Assembly: GCA_937900305.1 (NCBI GenBank)
Contig: CALCCV010000550.1
Coordinates: forward strand, 1-14,785
Source of the DNA: an uncultured Pseudobdellovibrionaceae bacterium
Lineage (GTDB): Bacteria; Bdellovibrionota; Bdellovibrionia; Bdellovibrionales; Bdellovibrionaceae
Direction: 5' to 3'
Length of the DNA stretch: 14,785 bases
In this document: positions 7,195-14,433 of the stretch, one piece after another
Layout of the letters: every line of letters begins with the position of its first letter
How positions within the stretch are numbered: the stretch's first letter is position 1
The notes under the pieces: model-generated
The model's database searches: none
The model's input: the letters and a program-made list of their open reading frames with translations, nothing else
Told to the model about the DNA's origin: nothing
Translations under genes and position numbers: made by a program

Positions 7195-8667
7195 ATGAAT
7201 CCTTTGCAAATGTCCTTGAGTGAGATGGCCGAAGGTGTTCGACAACAAAAATTGTCGAGCCGCGATCTCGTTGAATTTTACCGCGGCCGCATTCAAAAAT
7301 TTGACAAAGAAATCAATTCTTTCATTTCGCTCAACGAGGAGGCTGGCGCAGAGGCTAGCCGCATCGACGAAGCGGTGAAAAGTGGACGATCGAACGGTCG
7401 ACTTCTGGGCGTGCCTATCGGAATTAAAGATCTCCTTTGCACAAAAGGTCTGGCGACCACTGCGGGTTCAAAAATTTTATCTAATTTCATTCCACCTTAT
7501 GATTGCACAGTTGTGTCTCGCTTAAAGGAAGAGGGCGCTATCGTTCTTGGTAAACTCAATCTCGATGAATTTGCCATGGGATCTTCCAACGAAACCTCTT
7601 ACTTTGGAGTTTGCCGAAATCCCTGGAATAAAGCGTACGTTCCGGGCGGGTCCAGCGGTGGTTCGGCCGCAGCGGTGGCAATGGGCCTAGCTCCTGCAAC
7701 TATCGGAACTGACACCGGTGGATCCATTCGCCAACCCGCGAGCTTTTGCGGAGTTGTTGGTTTTAAACCGACCTATGGTCGTGTCAGCCGCTACGGAATT
7801 GTGGCGTATGCTTCGAGTTTGGATCAAGCGGGTCCGATGACTCGATCCGTGGCCGACGCCGCACTTCTCAGCGAGGTTATTTCTGGTCAAGATCCATTGG
7901 ACCAAACGACAACTCAGCGAAAAGTTCCGACGTGGCAAAGTCAGCTGAAGGCAGACCTTAAAGGTTTGAAAGTGGGAGTGCTCAAAGAGTTTGTGACAGA
8001 CAGTCTTCACGCCGATGTTAAAAAGACGGTCAACGCGGGCATCGAGGCCTTGTGCGAAGCTGGTGCTGAAATTGTTGAGGTCAGCGTTCCACTGACTAAA
8101 TTTGCGGTACCCGTTTATTACTTGATCGCGGCGAGCGAAGCGAGTTCTAACTTAGCTCGTTATGATGGTGTGAAGTATGGCCATCGTGCGGAGTTTTCAT
8201 CTTTGTCGGGTCTAGATCTTGAGACATTTTATTCGAAAACTCGGGGCGAGGGATTTGGCGACGAAGTTAAACGTCGAATTATGTTGGGCACTTACTGCCT
8301 GTCATCTGGTTACTTTGATCAATATTACACGAAAGCATGTCAGGTGCGCCGGCTGATAAAAAATGAATACGATTCTGCATTCGCGAAATGTGATGTCATC
8401 GTCAGTCCGGTTACAACCACTCCGGCGTTTAAAATTGGCGAGCGAGTGTCAGATCCTTTGCAAATGTACATGAATGACTTATTCACAACTTCAACGAATT
8501 TAGCGGGCCTACCTGGGATCAGTGTTCCTTTTGGTTTTTCGGTGGATCGATTGCCAATTGGCGTTCAGCTGACCGGAGCTCCATTTGCAGAACAAAGTCT
8601 TCTCAATTGCGCGTCGGCGCTCGAAGTCGCGGCTAACTTGAAAGGTGTGGTTCCTTATGAATCATAG
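7195..8667 (+). CDS. gatA: Asp-tRNA(Asn)/Glu-tRNA(Gln) amidotransferase subunit A (glutaminase)
   Basis: Amidase-signature subunit that releases ammonia from glutamine (or asparagine) and channels it to GatB. The 490 residues match the family. Catalytic triad: Lys78 in GVPIGIKDLL, cis-Ser153 in PGGSSGGSAAAVA and nucleophile Ser177 in GTDTGGSIRQPASFCG, followed by GFKPTYGRVSRYG. The C-terminal LAGLPGISVPFGF and LPIGVQLTG segments are also typical. The start at 7195 is chosen from the AGGAG spacing. The 3' end overlaps gatB by 11 bp, so the two are translationally coupled. Confidence 0.97.
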   Translation: MNPLQMSLSEMAEGVRQQKLSSRDLVEFYRGRIQKFDKEINSFISLNEEAGAEASRIDEAVKSGRSNGRLLGVPIGIKDLLCTKGLATTAGSKILSNFIPPYDCTVVSRLKEEGAIVLGKLNLDEFAMGSSNETSYFGVCRNPWNKAYVPGGSSGGSAAAVAMGLAPATIGTDTGGSIRQPASFCGVVGFKPTYGRVSRYGIVAYASSLDQAGPMTRSVADAALLSEVISGQDPLDQTTTQRKVPTWQSQLKADLKGLKVGVLKEFVTDSLHADVKKTVNAGIEALCEAGAEIVEVSVPLTKFAVPVYYLIAASEASSNLARYDGVKYGHRAEFSSLSGLDLETFYSKTRGEGFGDEVKRRIMLGTYCLSSGYFDQYYTKACQVRRLIKNEYDSAFAKCDVIVSPVTTTPAFKIGERVSDPLQMYMNDLFTTSTNLAGLPGISVPFGFSVDRLPIGVQLTGAPFAEQSLLNCASALEVAANLKGVVPYES

Positions 8668-10087
8668 AGGCTACGAGTCCGTCATCGGAATTGAAGTTCA
8701 CGTTCAGCTCAAGACAGTTTCTAAAATGTTTTCTGGCGACTCTACGACGTTTGAAGCCGAGGACAATCGCAATACAAGCCCTATCACTATGGGCATGCCT
8801 GGGACTTTGCCCGTCGTAAATAAAAAAGCGATCGAATTCTCTGTGAAGACGGGTCTGGCGCTGGGTTGCCAAATTCGTCCGTCGTCAGTGTTTGCCCGCA
8901 AAAATTATTTCTACCCGGACCTTCCGAAGGGCTATCAAATCTCTCAGTATGATCAGCCAATTTGTGAGCACGGAGAACTCACATTTACTGTCGATGGCCG
9001 CGAAAAAACGGTTTCAATCACACGTGCGCACATGGAAGAAGACGCGGGAAAATCCACGCACTATGGCGACTACACGCTGATCAACTACAATCGGGCCGGC
9101 ATTCCGCTCCTCGAAGTGGTTTCTGGTCCAGATATGTCTTCGCCGCAAGAGGCCGCCGAATATGGTCGTACAATTCGCCAGATTGTTCGTTACCTGGGTG
9201 TTTGTGACGGCAATCTGGAAGAAGGCTCACTTCGATGCGACTGTAACGTCAGCGTTCGTAAGATCGGCGTCAAAACTCTCGGCACCAAAGTTGAGATTAA
9301 AAATATCAATTCATTTCGATTTATCGAGAAAGCCATCGAGTTTGAAATCGAACGCCAGATCGATCTCGTCGAGCGAGGCGAAAAGATCATTCAAGAGACT
9401 CGGCTTTATGATCCCGATAAAAACAAAACATTTTCAATGCGAACCAAAGAAGATGCTCAGGATTATCGATACTTTCCTGACCCAGACCAACTCCCGGTCC
9501 TCGTGGCTGCTGAAGACCTTGAGCGCTGGAAGAGTGAAATTCCAGAGTTGCCTCGCGCAAGATGTCGACGCTATGTTGAGCAAAACGGATTGCCTGAATC
9601 TGACGCCAACGTACTCACCGCCGAAAAGGAAGTCGCAGATTTTTTTGAAGAGACCGCCAAGTACTGCGGGAACTACAAGGCCGCCTCCAACTGGATCATG
9701 ACGGAGATTCTACGATCACTCAACGAGTCTGGAAAAACGGTAACAGAAAGTCCCGTTTCACCACATCACCTTGGTGAGATGATTGTGCTAATTGAAAAAG
9801 GCACGATCTCTGGTAAAATTGGAAAAACGGTGTTTGCCGAAATGTGGGCCACCGGCAAGGATCCGCAAACCGTCATTCGAGAAAAAAATTTAGTTCAGAT
9901 TTCAGATTCATCTTCGATATTAAAAATTGTAGAAGACGTGCTCGCCACCAACCCCGGACAAGTCGCAGATTACAAAGGTGGTCGAACTAAATTATTTGGT
10001 TTCTTTGTTGGAGCCGTTATGAAAGCATCTAAGGGACAAGCCAATCCGGATTTGGTAAATCAGATTTTAAAAGAAAAACTGGGTTGA
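8657..10087 (+). CDS. gatB: Asp-tRNA(Asn)/Glu-tRNA(Gln) amidotransferase subunit B
   Basis: Subunit that binds the mischarged tRNA, phosphorylates the Glu or Asp side chain with ATP and amidates it with ammonia from GatA. 476 residues from ATG 8657: N-terminal cradle domain with YESVIGIEVHVQLKT (6-20), ARKNYFYPDLPKGYQISQ, RAHMEEDAGKSTH, YNRAGIPLLEVVSGPD, EEGSLRCDCNVSVR and VEIKNINSFRF blocks, then DYRYFPDPD, then the helical and YqeY-like tRNA-binding C-terminal part beginning near PELPRARCRRY. The longest open frame starts at GTG 8645, but ATG 8657 is the standard family start and has AAGG upstream. The presence of a full GatCAB set implies that Gln-tRNA and/or Asn-tRNA is made by transamidation; the window does not show which. 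Confidence 0.97.
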   Translation: MNHRGYESVIGIEVHVQLKTVSKMFSGDSTTFEAEDNRNTSPITMGMPGTLPVVNKKAIEFSVKTGLALGCQIRPSSVFARKNYFYPDLPKGYQISQYDQPICEHGELTFTVDGREKTVSITRAHMEEDAGKSTHYGDYTLINYNRAGIPLLEVVSGPDMSSPQEAAEYGRTIRQIVRYLGVCDGNLEEGSLRCDCNVSVRKIGVKTLGTKVEIKNINSFRFIEKAIEFEIERQIDLVERGEKIIQETRLYDPDKNKTFSMRTKEDAQDYRYFPDPDQLPVLVAAEDLERWKSEIPELPRARCRRYVEQNGLPESDANVLTAEKEVADFFEETAKYCGNYKAASNWIMTEILRSLNESGKTVTESPVSPHHLGEMIVLIEKGTISGKIGKTVFAEMWATGKDPQTVIREKNLVQISDSSSILKIVEDVLATNPGQVADYKGGRTKLFGFFVGAVMKASKGQANPDLVNQILKEKLG

Positions 10088-10144
10088 AAACTGGATTGAA
10101 TGGTCAGACCAAACGCCCGATATCACTGCAGGTGGAGATTCCAG

Positions 10145-10720
10145 ATGCTGTTTCAAAGTTCTGAAAATCAGATTCGGCGAGAGCGGCGAAAGTCATTCGC
10201 AAAACTTTTAGTTCAGTTGATGTTTGTGATGACTTCACTGGCTTTTGTCTGTGGTGCACCAGACGCATCGGGAAAAGAAGCCATCAACGCGACTCTCCCC
10301 GACTCGTCAGAAGCGCCGTTAAAATTTAAGAGAGAAAAAATTCAACTTGGGAATGTAAAAATCGAAGTTGAAATAGCTGACACTCCTGAATTGGCTTCGC
10401 GGGGACTGATGTTTCGAAAGTCTCTACCTAAGAATGGTGGCATGCTTTTTATTTTTGAAGCGGAAAGACCATTGGGTTTTTGGATGAAGAACACTTACAT
10501 CGATCTGGACATTGGCTATTTCGATAAAAATTTGAAACTAATTGAAGTGATCCCGATGAATGCCACGTCCAAAGCCCAACTGGAGTTTCCATCTTACCCC
10601 AGCCGAAGGCCAGCTCAGTTTGCTCTCGAGATGAATTCCGGATGGTTCGCGAGAAATAAAATCAAGGAAGGCGACGCACTCAAATTTTTGTCCAGAGGAT
10701 TTAAGTCTAGAGATAATTAA
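10145..10720 (+). CDS. Exported DUF192 family protein
   Basis: 191 residues. Positions 1-40 form an export signal: RRERRK (11-16), hydrophobic LLVQLMFVMTSLAFVCG (21-37), with signal peptidase I cleavage near 37-42. The AFVC tetrapeptide is a poor lipobox, so a lipoprotein is unlikely. The mature part (about 65-185) is a DUF192 domain: ADTPELASRGLMFRKSLP, GGMLFIFE, LGFWMKNTYIDLDIGYFD, and the ALEMNSGWF block near the end. DUF192 proteins are compact beta folds, usually periplasmic or surface, with no agreed biochemical role. ATG 10145 is preferred over ATG 10100 because GGTGGAG (10131-10137) lies 7 nt upstream. It follows gatB by 57 bp with no terminator and may be co-transcribed. Confidence 0.88.
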   Translation: MLFQSSENQIRRERRKSFAKLLVQLMFVMTSLAFVCGAPDASGKEAINATLPDSSEAPLKFKREKIQLGNVKIEVEIADTPELASRGLMFRKSLPKNGGMLFIFEAERPLGFWMKNTYIDLDIGYFDKNLKLIEVIPMNATSKAQLEFPSYPSRRPAQFALEMNSGWFARNKIKEGDALKFLSRGFKSRDN

Positions 10721-10736
10721 CAGTGTCAAGCCCAAA

Positions 10737-10766
10737 TTGATTTCTTCCGAGAGTGTGTTGTACTAA
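10737..10766 (+). promoter_or_regulatory. Weak candidate promoter before the LysM lipoprotein gene
   Basis: TTGATT (10737-10742) and TACTAA (10761-10766) are 18 bp apart. The -35 matches consensus at four of six positions and the -10 at only three. The 82-bp gap after the DUF192 gene has no obvious terminator, so read-through from the gat transcript is also possible. Confidence 0.25.
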
Positions 10767-10802
10767 AAGAGTAAAGCCCTAAACTCATCAAGGAAGAGGA
10801 CT

Positions 10803-12200
10803 ATGATTACCCATTCTCTAAAAAAATGCGTGATGCTGATAGCAGCGCTGCTAACGATGAATGTTTCTCTCGTTGGCTGTACCTCTGGTGACACCTCTGA
10901 AGACGAGGTTGCTGAGGACGTTTCATCTGATGTCGAAGGGACGGAAGAAGAAATTGCATCTGAAGAAGGCGCGACCGATGCCGCCGCCGCTGAGGGCTCT
11001 GAGACTGCAGCTTCAGAAACTCCAGCTGAAGACGGTGGTGAACTGAGCATGGACGATACGGCTCCAGCTGAAGGTGGTGACGCCGCCGCTCCTGCCGAAG
11101 GCGGCGATGTTGCAGCAACCGATGCACCAACTGGTGATGCTCCAGCGGCTGATGCCGGATTACCACCAGATCCATTTGCGGCTTCTGCGGACTCTACAGT
11201 TCCGACGGATTCAGCAGCTTCTTTGGATTCGGCCTCGACAATGGGAACAGATTCTACGGCAGCAACTGAACCGGCACCGACTGATTCAACTAGCGGTTCG
11301 TTTGATTCAGCGGCTTCGACAGATTCAACCAGCTCGGGCAGTTCATCGGTGACGGAAATAAACTCATCTTCTGCAGCGAAGCCTCTGCAAAAGGTGGCGA
11401 CATCGCCTTGGAAGCAAAAAGGCGAGTGGATCAACGGAATTTATTTTGCCCGGCCCGGCGATTCACTTTCAGGAATTTCTCAAAAAATTTATGGCGAAGA
11501 TCGAACTGCATTTCTGCAATCTGTAAATGTGGCTTTGCAGTCTCGCGATGTTAAAGAAGGCGAAAAAATCTATTACTCGTCTCCCACTCGTAAAGAAGAT
11601 TCATCAGCAATTTTGAATTTTCACGAAGAAAAGGGCGTTGCTCCTAGCATTTACGTTGCAAAAGATGGCGACAATATCCGCCAAGTTTCTAAGGAACTTT
11701 TAGGATATTCAAATGCATGGAAAGAAATTTGGTCCAGTAATCCAGTTGATTCTAAAGGTTCGATTTCTGCAGGCACAGAGTTGAAATATTGGAAAGGCGA
11801 CGGCGCATCTGGCGGCGGCGGCGAACTCGCTACGAATACGCCAGCTGAAGCACCGGCACCGCCGATGGAAACGGCCGCGGTTGAAACGCCACCGCCACCT
11901 CCAGAAGCTCCGGTGGCAGAACTTCCACCACCCCCTCCGCCAATGGAAGCCGCAGCAGAAATGCCACCCCCACCACCGCCTCCTCCCGCTGATCTGCCAC
12001 CGCCACCTCCGCCCATGGATATGGCTCAAGCTCCAAATCTTGACGACGGTGCAGAGGGTGCCGCCGCTGGTGGAGAAGACAATATGATGACGATCGGTGC
12101 CGCCGCCATTGCACTCGCCGGAGTCGCGGGTCTCTTGATCGTGCGTCGACGAAAAAAACGTGAGCTTGAGTCGACATTCACAGAAACACAAGTCGGCTAA
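10803..12200 (+). CDS. LysM-domain lipoprotein with C-terminal transmembrane anchor
   Basis: 465 residues; probable envelope protein that contacts peptidoglycan. Architecture: lipoprotein signal with KK at 7-8, hydrophobic core, lipobox LVGC and lipidated Cys26 followed by Thr-Ser (not Asp, so outer membrane by the E. coli sorting rule); a long acidic Ala/Ser/Thr/Asp/Pro-rich linker (27-200) with repeated DS(A/T) units; two LysM-like repeats, about 212-258 (YFARPGDSLSGISQKIYG) and 282-330 (YVAKDGDNIRQVSKELLG); a Pro-rich stretch (362-404, runs of five to eight prolines); and a C-terminal hydrophobic helix (429-447) followed by RRRKKR (448-453) and a 12-residue tail. AGGAAGAGG lies just before the ATG. 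The tail resembles either a stop-transfer anchor or a CTERM-type sorting signal. FimV-like proteins share LysM plus a membrane helix but differ in order. Function is not known. Confidence 0.85.
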   Translation: MITHSLKKCVMLIAALLTMNVSLVGCTSGDTSEDEVAEDVSSDVEGTEEEIASEEGATDAAAAEGSETAASETPAEDGGELSMDDTAPAEGGDAAAPAEGGDVAATDAPTGDAPAADAGLPPDPFAASADSTVPTDSAASLDSASTMGTDSTAATEPAPTDSTSGSFDSAASTDSTSSGSSSVTEINSSSAAKPLQKVATSPWKQKGEWINGIYFARPGDSLSGISQKIYGEDRTAFLQSVNVALQSRDVKEGEKIYYSSPTRKEDSSAILNFHEEKGVAPSIYVAKDGDNIRQVSKELLGYSNAWKEIWSSNPVDSKGSISAGTELKYWKGDGASGGGGELATNTPAEAPAPPMETAAVETPPPPPEAPVAELPPPPPPMEAAAEMPPPPPPPPADLPPPPPPMDMAQAPNLDDGAEGAAAGGEDNMMTIGAAAIALAGVAGLLIVRRRKKRELESTFTETQVG

Positions 12201-12222
12201 GACGGTTCACAAAATGATTTTG

Positions 12223-12250
12223 CAAGAGGGCTCCGCGAGGGCCCTTTTTT
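12223..12250 (+). terminator. Intrinsic terminator after the LysM lipoprotein gene
   Basis: AAGAGGGCTC-CGC-GAGGGCCCTT folds into a G+C-rich stem (GGGC/GCCC flanked by A-T and one G-U pair, with an alternative inner CTC/GAG pairing), followed immediately by a run of six T (12245-12250). It lies 22 bp after the stop codon. Confidence 0.85.
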
Positions 12251-12278
12251 ATTTGAGGTTTCTTGAAGTGGGTGAATC

Positions 12279-12740
12279 ATGGACGCTTTGCAAATGTGGG
12301 AACTCGCAAGTTACGTCGTGACAGTGGTCGGTTTGCCCTTTGCCATCCTCGTTTTTATGTACGACCAAAGGCGTGAACGACAAAACGAAGAAGAAGAGCT
12401 TTACCAACGCCTCTCTGATGAGTACGCCAGTTTTTTGAAACTTCTTCTAAACAACGCGGATCTCGGTCTGATGTCACCTGATGTTGTTTCTACACCGTTG
12501 AATGCTGAGCAACGAGAACGAAAAAAAATTATTTTCGATATTCTTGTTTCACTCTTCGAGCGCGCCTTTATCTTGGTTTATGAAGAAGAAATGAATCCCC
12601 AGACCAAACGACTTTGGGCTTCGTGGGAAGATTACATTCGATTTTGGTGTGAGCGACCAGACTTTCGTGCTGTTTTGCCCGAGCTATTGAAGGGTGAAGA
12701 TGAAGATTTTAAAAGATACATGGGATCTTTGATTCCGTAA
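12279..12740 (+). CDS. Small single-pass membrane protein of unknown function
   Basis: 153 residues with one hydrophobic segment (about 10-28, ASYVVTVVGLPFAILVFMY) followed at once by DQRRERQ, which by the positive-inside rule places the remaining 120 residues in the cytoplasm. That part is charged, helical and rich in Trp, Phe and Glu (EEEELYQRLSDEYASFLKLL; LWASWEDYIRFWCERPDF), as in predicted helical-bundle proteins. No enzyme motif is visible and I do not recognise a named family. GTGGGTGA lies 3 nt before the ATG. The gene begins only 28 bp after a strong terminator and converges on the PilZ gene. Confidence 0.7.
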   Translation: MDALQMWELASYVVTVVGLPFAILVFMYDQRRERQNEEEELYQRLSDEYASFLKLLLNNADLGLMSPDVVSTPLNAEQRERKKIIFDILVSLFERAFILVYEEEMNPQTKRLWASWEDYIRFWCERPDFRAVLPELLKGEDEDFKRYMGSLIP

Positions 12741-12756
12741 GAGCAATTTGAAATTC

Positions 12757-12814
12757 AGCAAGTGGGCGAAGAGGTCAGAAAGTCTACGTTCAGGACTTCT
12801 TCGTAACCACTGCT
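12757..12814. terminator. Long imperfect hairpin between convergent genes
   Basis: AGCAAGTGG plus CGAAGAGGTC (12757-12776) pairs with GACTTCTTCG plus CCACTGCT (12794-12814): a ten-pair stem with one G-U, a small internal loop and a further eight pairs with one bulge, around a 17-nt loop. It fills most of the 85-bp gap between two convergent stop codons. T-runs are weak on both sides (AGAAAAAGAG on the right), so a bidirectional terminator is likely but not textbook. Confidence 0.55.
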
Positions 12815-12825
12815 AGAAAAAGAGA

Positions 12826-13191
12826 TTAGCCAACTTTTTTGAAGATGCGATCCATTAGACCACGCCTTTCAGATCGAGAAGACTCAACGAAATAGATGAG
12901 ATCATCTACGATTTGTACATCGCGATTATTTAAAGGCATAAATTTTATGCCGCACCCGACTTGGTTTTTCCAAATCACTGTCGCCGCAACTTTTCGACTG
13001 CGGCCACTAACGATAAACTTCAAATGAATTTTCTCGCCCGCTTCAAACATGCCACCAGCAAACTCGAGAAAAGCTCCAGAGATACTGATATTTCTCAGAG
13101 TTCCCTTTTGCTCATCACGACCATAGCTTTTCTTAAATGAGACGTCTAAATTGAGTGGTGTCCTAGGAGCCGGCACTGAAACAGCCTCCAT
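12826..13191 (-). CDS. PilZ domain protein
   Basis: 121 residues forming one PilZ-type beta barrel with a short C-terminal helix, predicted cytoplasmic. PilZ domains bind the second messenger cyclic di-GMP through an N-terminal RxxxR and a downstream (D/N)xSxxG motif. The second is present as NISISG (34-39), followed by AFLEF and the later ATVIWKN and GCGIKF strands typical of the family. The first is incomplete: only Arg10 lies at the expected place (PRTPLNL) and its partner four residues before is Val. Binding may therefore be weak or absent. The start is ATG 13191, with AGGAGG (complement of 13198-13203) 6 nt upstream; a GTG one codon earlier would leave only 3 nt. It is convergent with the small membrane protein and divergent from the disordered protein gene. 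Confidence 0.85.
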   Translation of the reverse strand: MEAVSVPAPRTPLNLDVSFKKSYGRDEQKGTLRNISISGAFLEFAGGMFEAGEKIHLKFIVSGRSRKVAATVIWKNQVGCGIKFMPLNNRDVQIVDDLIYFVESSRSERRGLMDRIFKKVG

Positions 13192-13333
13192 CACGTTCCT
13201 CCTGTTGCATCTTCACTCTTCGGTTGGGGGGCGAAATCACTAAAGGCTCGACACTCTGAGAATCTTGTGAAGAAAGCTTGGCTCCCACTGAACCAAGCTA
13301 GCTCGATGTCTTAACGTGAGAAGGCACCTCAAC

Positions 13334-13355
13334 AAACAGGTCAAAAACAGGTCAA
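13334..13355 (+). repeat. Perfect tandem repeat of an 11-bp unit
   Basis: AAACAGGTCAA occurs twice in direct succession (13334-13344 and 13345-13355). An 11-bp period places the two copies on the same face of the helix, as in regulator sites. An inverted ACCTGT lies at 13431-13436. The binding protein is unknown. Confidence 0.6.
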
Positions 13356-13495
13356 ATTGACTCGTGAATTGGGTGCATGGGTTTACGAAATTTTAACGAT
13401 TCACATTGAGATTTTCAAAAAATTACTGAAACCTGTCGATTATTCAAGCGCTAAATAGCTGAATTCTCAGAATAAAACACAATAGACCTTTTTTG

Positions 13496-13524
13496 TTGAC
13501 AAAAATTGAGGGGTTTTATTAACT
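13496..13524 (+). promoter_or_regulatory. Candidate promoter of the disordered protein gene
   Basis: A perfect -35 TTGACA (13496-13501) is followed by TTAACT (13519-13524) at 17 bp, or by TATTAA (13517-13522) at 15 bp. The -35 is strong, the -10 mediocre. It implies a leader of about 100 nt before the TTG start. The leader includes a stem-loop CCAGTC/GACTGG (13529-13534, 13543-13548) close to the predicted transcript start. Confidence 0.45.
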
Positions 13525-13528
13525 AAGG

Positions 13529-13548
13529 CCAGTCAAAGACAAGACTGG
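13529..13548 (+). promoter_or_regulatory. Stem-loop in the 5' leader of the disordered protein gene
   Basis: CCAGTC pairs with GACTGG around an 8-nt loop, extendable by two G-U pairs. No T-run follows directly, so it is not an evident terminator. It could stabilise the mRNA 5' end or serve as a binding site. Confidence 0.35.
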
Positions 13549-13632
13549 TTCCAAGCCCATCTTTCATTTTCTTCTATAAATTAATTCTCCATTTATTCAT
13601 GACCTTTTCATGACCACCTTAAAGGAGTTCCC

Positions 13633-14299
13633 TTGGCAGACCAAAAAAGCAGTAATCCTGTGGAAGTCGCAAAAAAGAAAGTTCGCAGCCGTGCTGCTGG
13701 TGCGGCAGACAAAGCGAAAAGCGATGGCGATGATTCACAGGGTGCCAGGGCACACGAACCCGCAGCGCGGGCCAATGGCGCTGGTGGTGATGGTGGCGAT
13801 CGGGGCGAAAGCAGCGCGGGCGGCGGTGTTGGAGACGGTCAGGCACCTGGCAGCGGTGGCGGCCAGCCTCCCGAAAGACCACCCCGGGAATTCAAGCCTC
13901 CCCGAGAGCAGAGAGATCCACAAAGAGATCAACCCCAAGATTCGCGGCCCGAAAATGAAGCTAGACCCGCCGCTCGAGAGAGTACTCCCAGTGACCACAA
14001 TGTGGCTCAGGTCGCTCCTCCACCCGCTCAAGATCCGCAAAAAGCACCTCCGCAACAATCAAGTCCACAAGCTCCAAATCCTCAGCAACAGCAGGCCCCG
14101 GCGCCACAACAAAATCAAAATCCGGCCGCTTTGCCTCGTGAACCGCAACAACGACCCCCACAGCAACAACATCAAAATCGAAATCGCTATGACAATCAGG
14201 GCGGCGGTCAAAGAAAGAACAACAATTTTAAAAACAATCACCAGGGTGGAGGCGGAGGACATCAGCGCCGTGATCACCACCGCGATCGAGATCGTGACC
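13633..14299 (+). CDS. Gln/Arg/Gly-rich disordered protein, N-terminal part only
   Basis: TTG start at 13633 decided by AAAGGAG (13621-13627, 5 nt spacing). About 220 residues are visible before the sequence switches source. It opens with a Lys/Ala-rich segment (EVAKKKVRSRAAGAADKAK), then a Gly/Asp/Ala stretch, Pro/Arg/Gln-rich blocks, runs of QQQ and PPP, and Arg-Gly-Asn-rich ends (NRNRYDNQGGGQRKNNN, then HQGGGGGHQ and RDRDRD). This is low-complexity, positively charged sequence of the sort seen in RNA-binding tails of Rho, RNase E or DEAD-box helicases. No folded domain appears, so the identity is open; a disordered N-terminal extension of Rho is only a guess. The frame stays open to 14328, but the last codons come from the foreign pdxJ piece, so the natural C-terminal part is missing. 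Confidence 0.6.
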
Positions 14300-14433
14300 A
14301 GCATTTATGCCTAAACCAAGCCTGGTAGCAATGGCAGAAACCTCAACATAGTCTTTTATAGCTTCAGACCTGTTTATATGATAATTTTTCGCGTAATCTT
14401 CTGTGTATAGCTCGATACGGTCAGTACCGGTAT
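14288..14433 (-). CDS. pdxJ: Internal fragment of pyridoxine 5'-phosphate synthase PdxJ, foreign to the contig
   Basis: Read on the minus strand, one uninterrupted frame gives TGTDRIELYTEDYAKNY, then about twenty helical residues (SEAIKDYVEVSAIATR), then LGLGINAGHDL. This is the conserved core of PdxJ, which condenses 3-amino-1-hydroxyacetone 1-phosphate with 1-deoxy-D-xylulose 5-phosphate in vitamin B6 synthesis. The wording (GTDRIELYTE and GLGINAGHDL) is the form I know from Bacteroidetes. Neither the N-terminal nor the C-terminal half is present, there is no start, and both ends stop abruptly at changes of base composition (32% G+C at 14341-14400). The reading frame is free of stops, so it is not a decayed gene. 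A chimeric join is the best explanation. Confidence 0.8.

Larger units (their letters stand above)
13192..13632. other. 440-bp intergenic region with repeats and divergent control signals
   Basis: No credible gene. It holds an inverted repeat AGCTTGG/CCAAGCT (13275-13281, 13293-13299), a tandem repeat of 11 bp (13334-13355), an inverted copy of its ACAGGT core at 13431-13436, and a promoter and stem-loop near 13496-13548. The stretch 13357-13490 is A+T-rich with no recognisable tRNA or riboswitch fold. Control of both the PilZ gene (leftwards) and the disordered protein gene (rightwards) must lie here. Confidence 0.6.

Noticed and set aside
10168..10264. Lipoprotein signal in the DUF192 protein
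   Set aside because: A Cys follows the hydrophobic core, but the preceding residues AFV do not fit the lipobox pattern (Leu at -3, small residue at -1); ordinary signal peptidase I export is more likely.
10763..11434. Minus-strand 223-residue open frame rich in Ser, Ala, Val and Glu opposite the LysM gene
   Set aside because: It mirrors the repetitive GCN/GAN codons of the LysM gene linker. The plus frame has a lipobox, LysM repeats, a Shine-Dalgarno and a terminator.
11651..12016. Minus-strand Gly-rich frame opposite the polyproline stretch
   Set aside because: Poly-Gly is the direct complement of the CCN proline codons; no start signal supports it.
13192..13632. A tRNA, small RNA gene or CRISPR array in the long intergenic region
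   Set aside because: No cloverleaf, no series of regularly spaced repeats and no promoter-terminator pair around the short inverted repeats.
13610..14314. Alternative plus-strand frame of 234 residues from ATG 13610
   Set aside because: No ribosome binding site precedes ATG 13610, whereas AAAGGAG lies 5 nt before TTG 13633 in the other frame. The amino acid make-up of the TTG frame is that of a coherent disordered protein.
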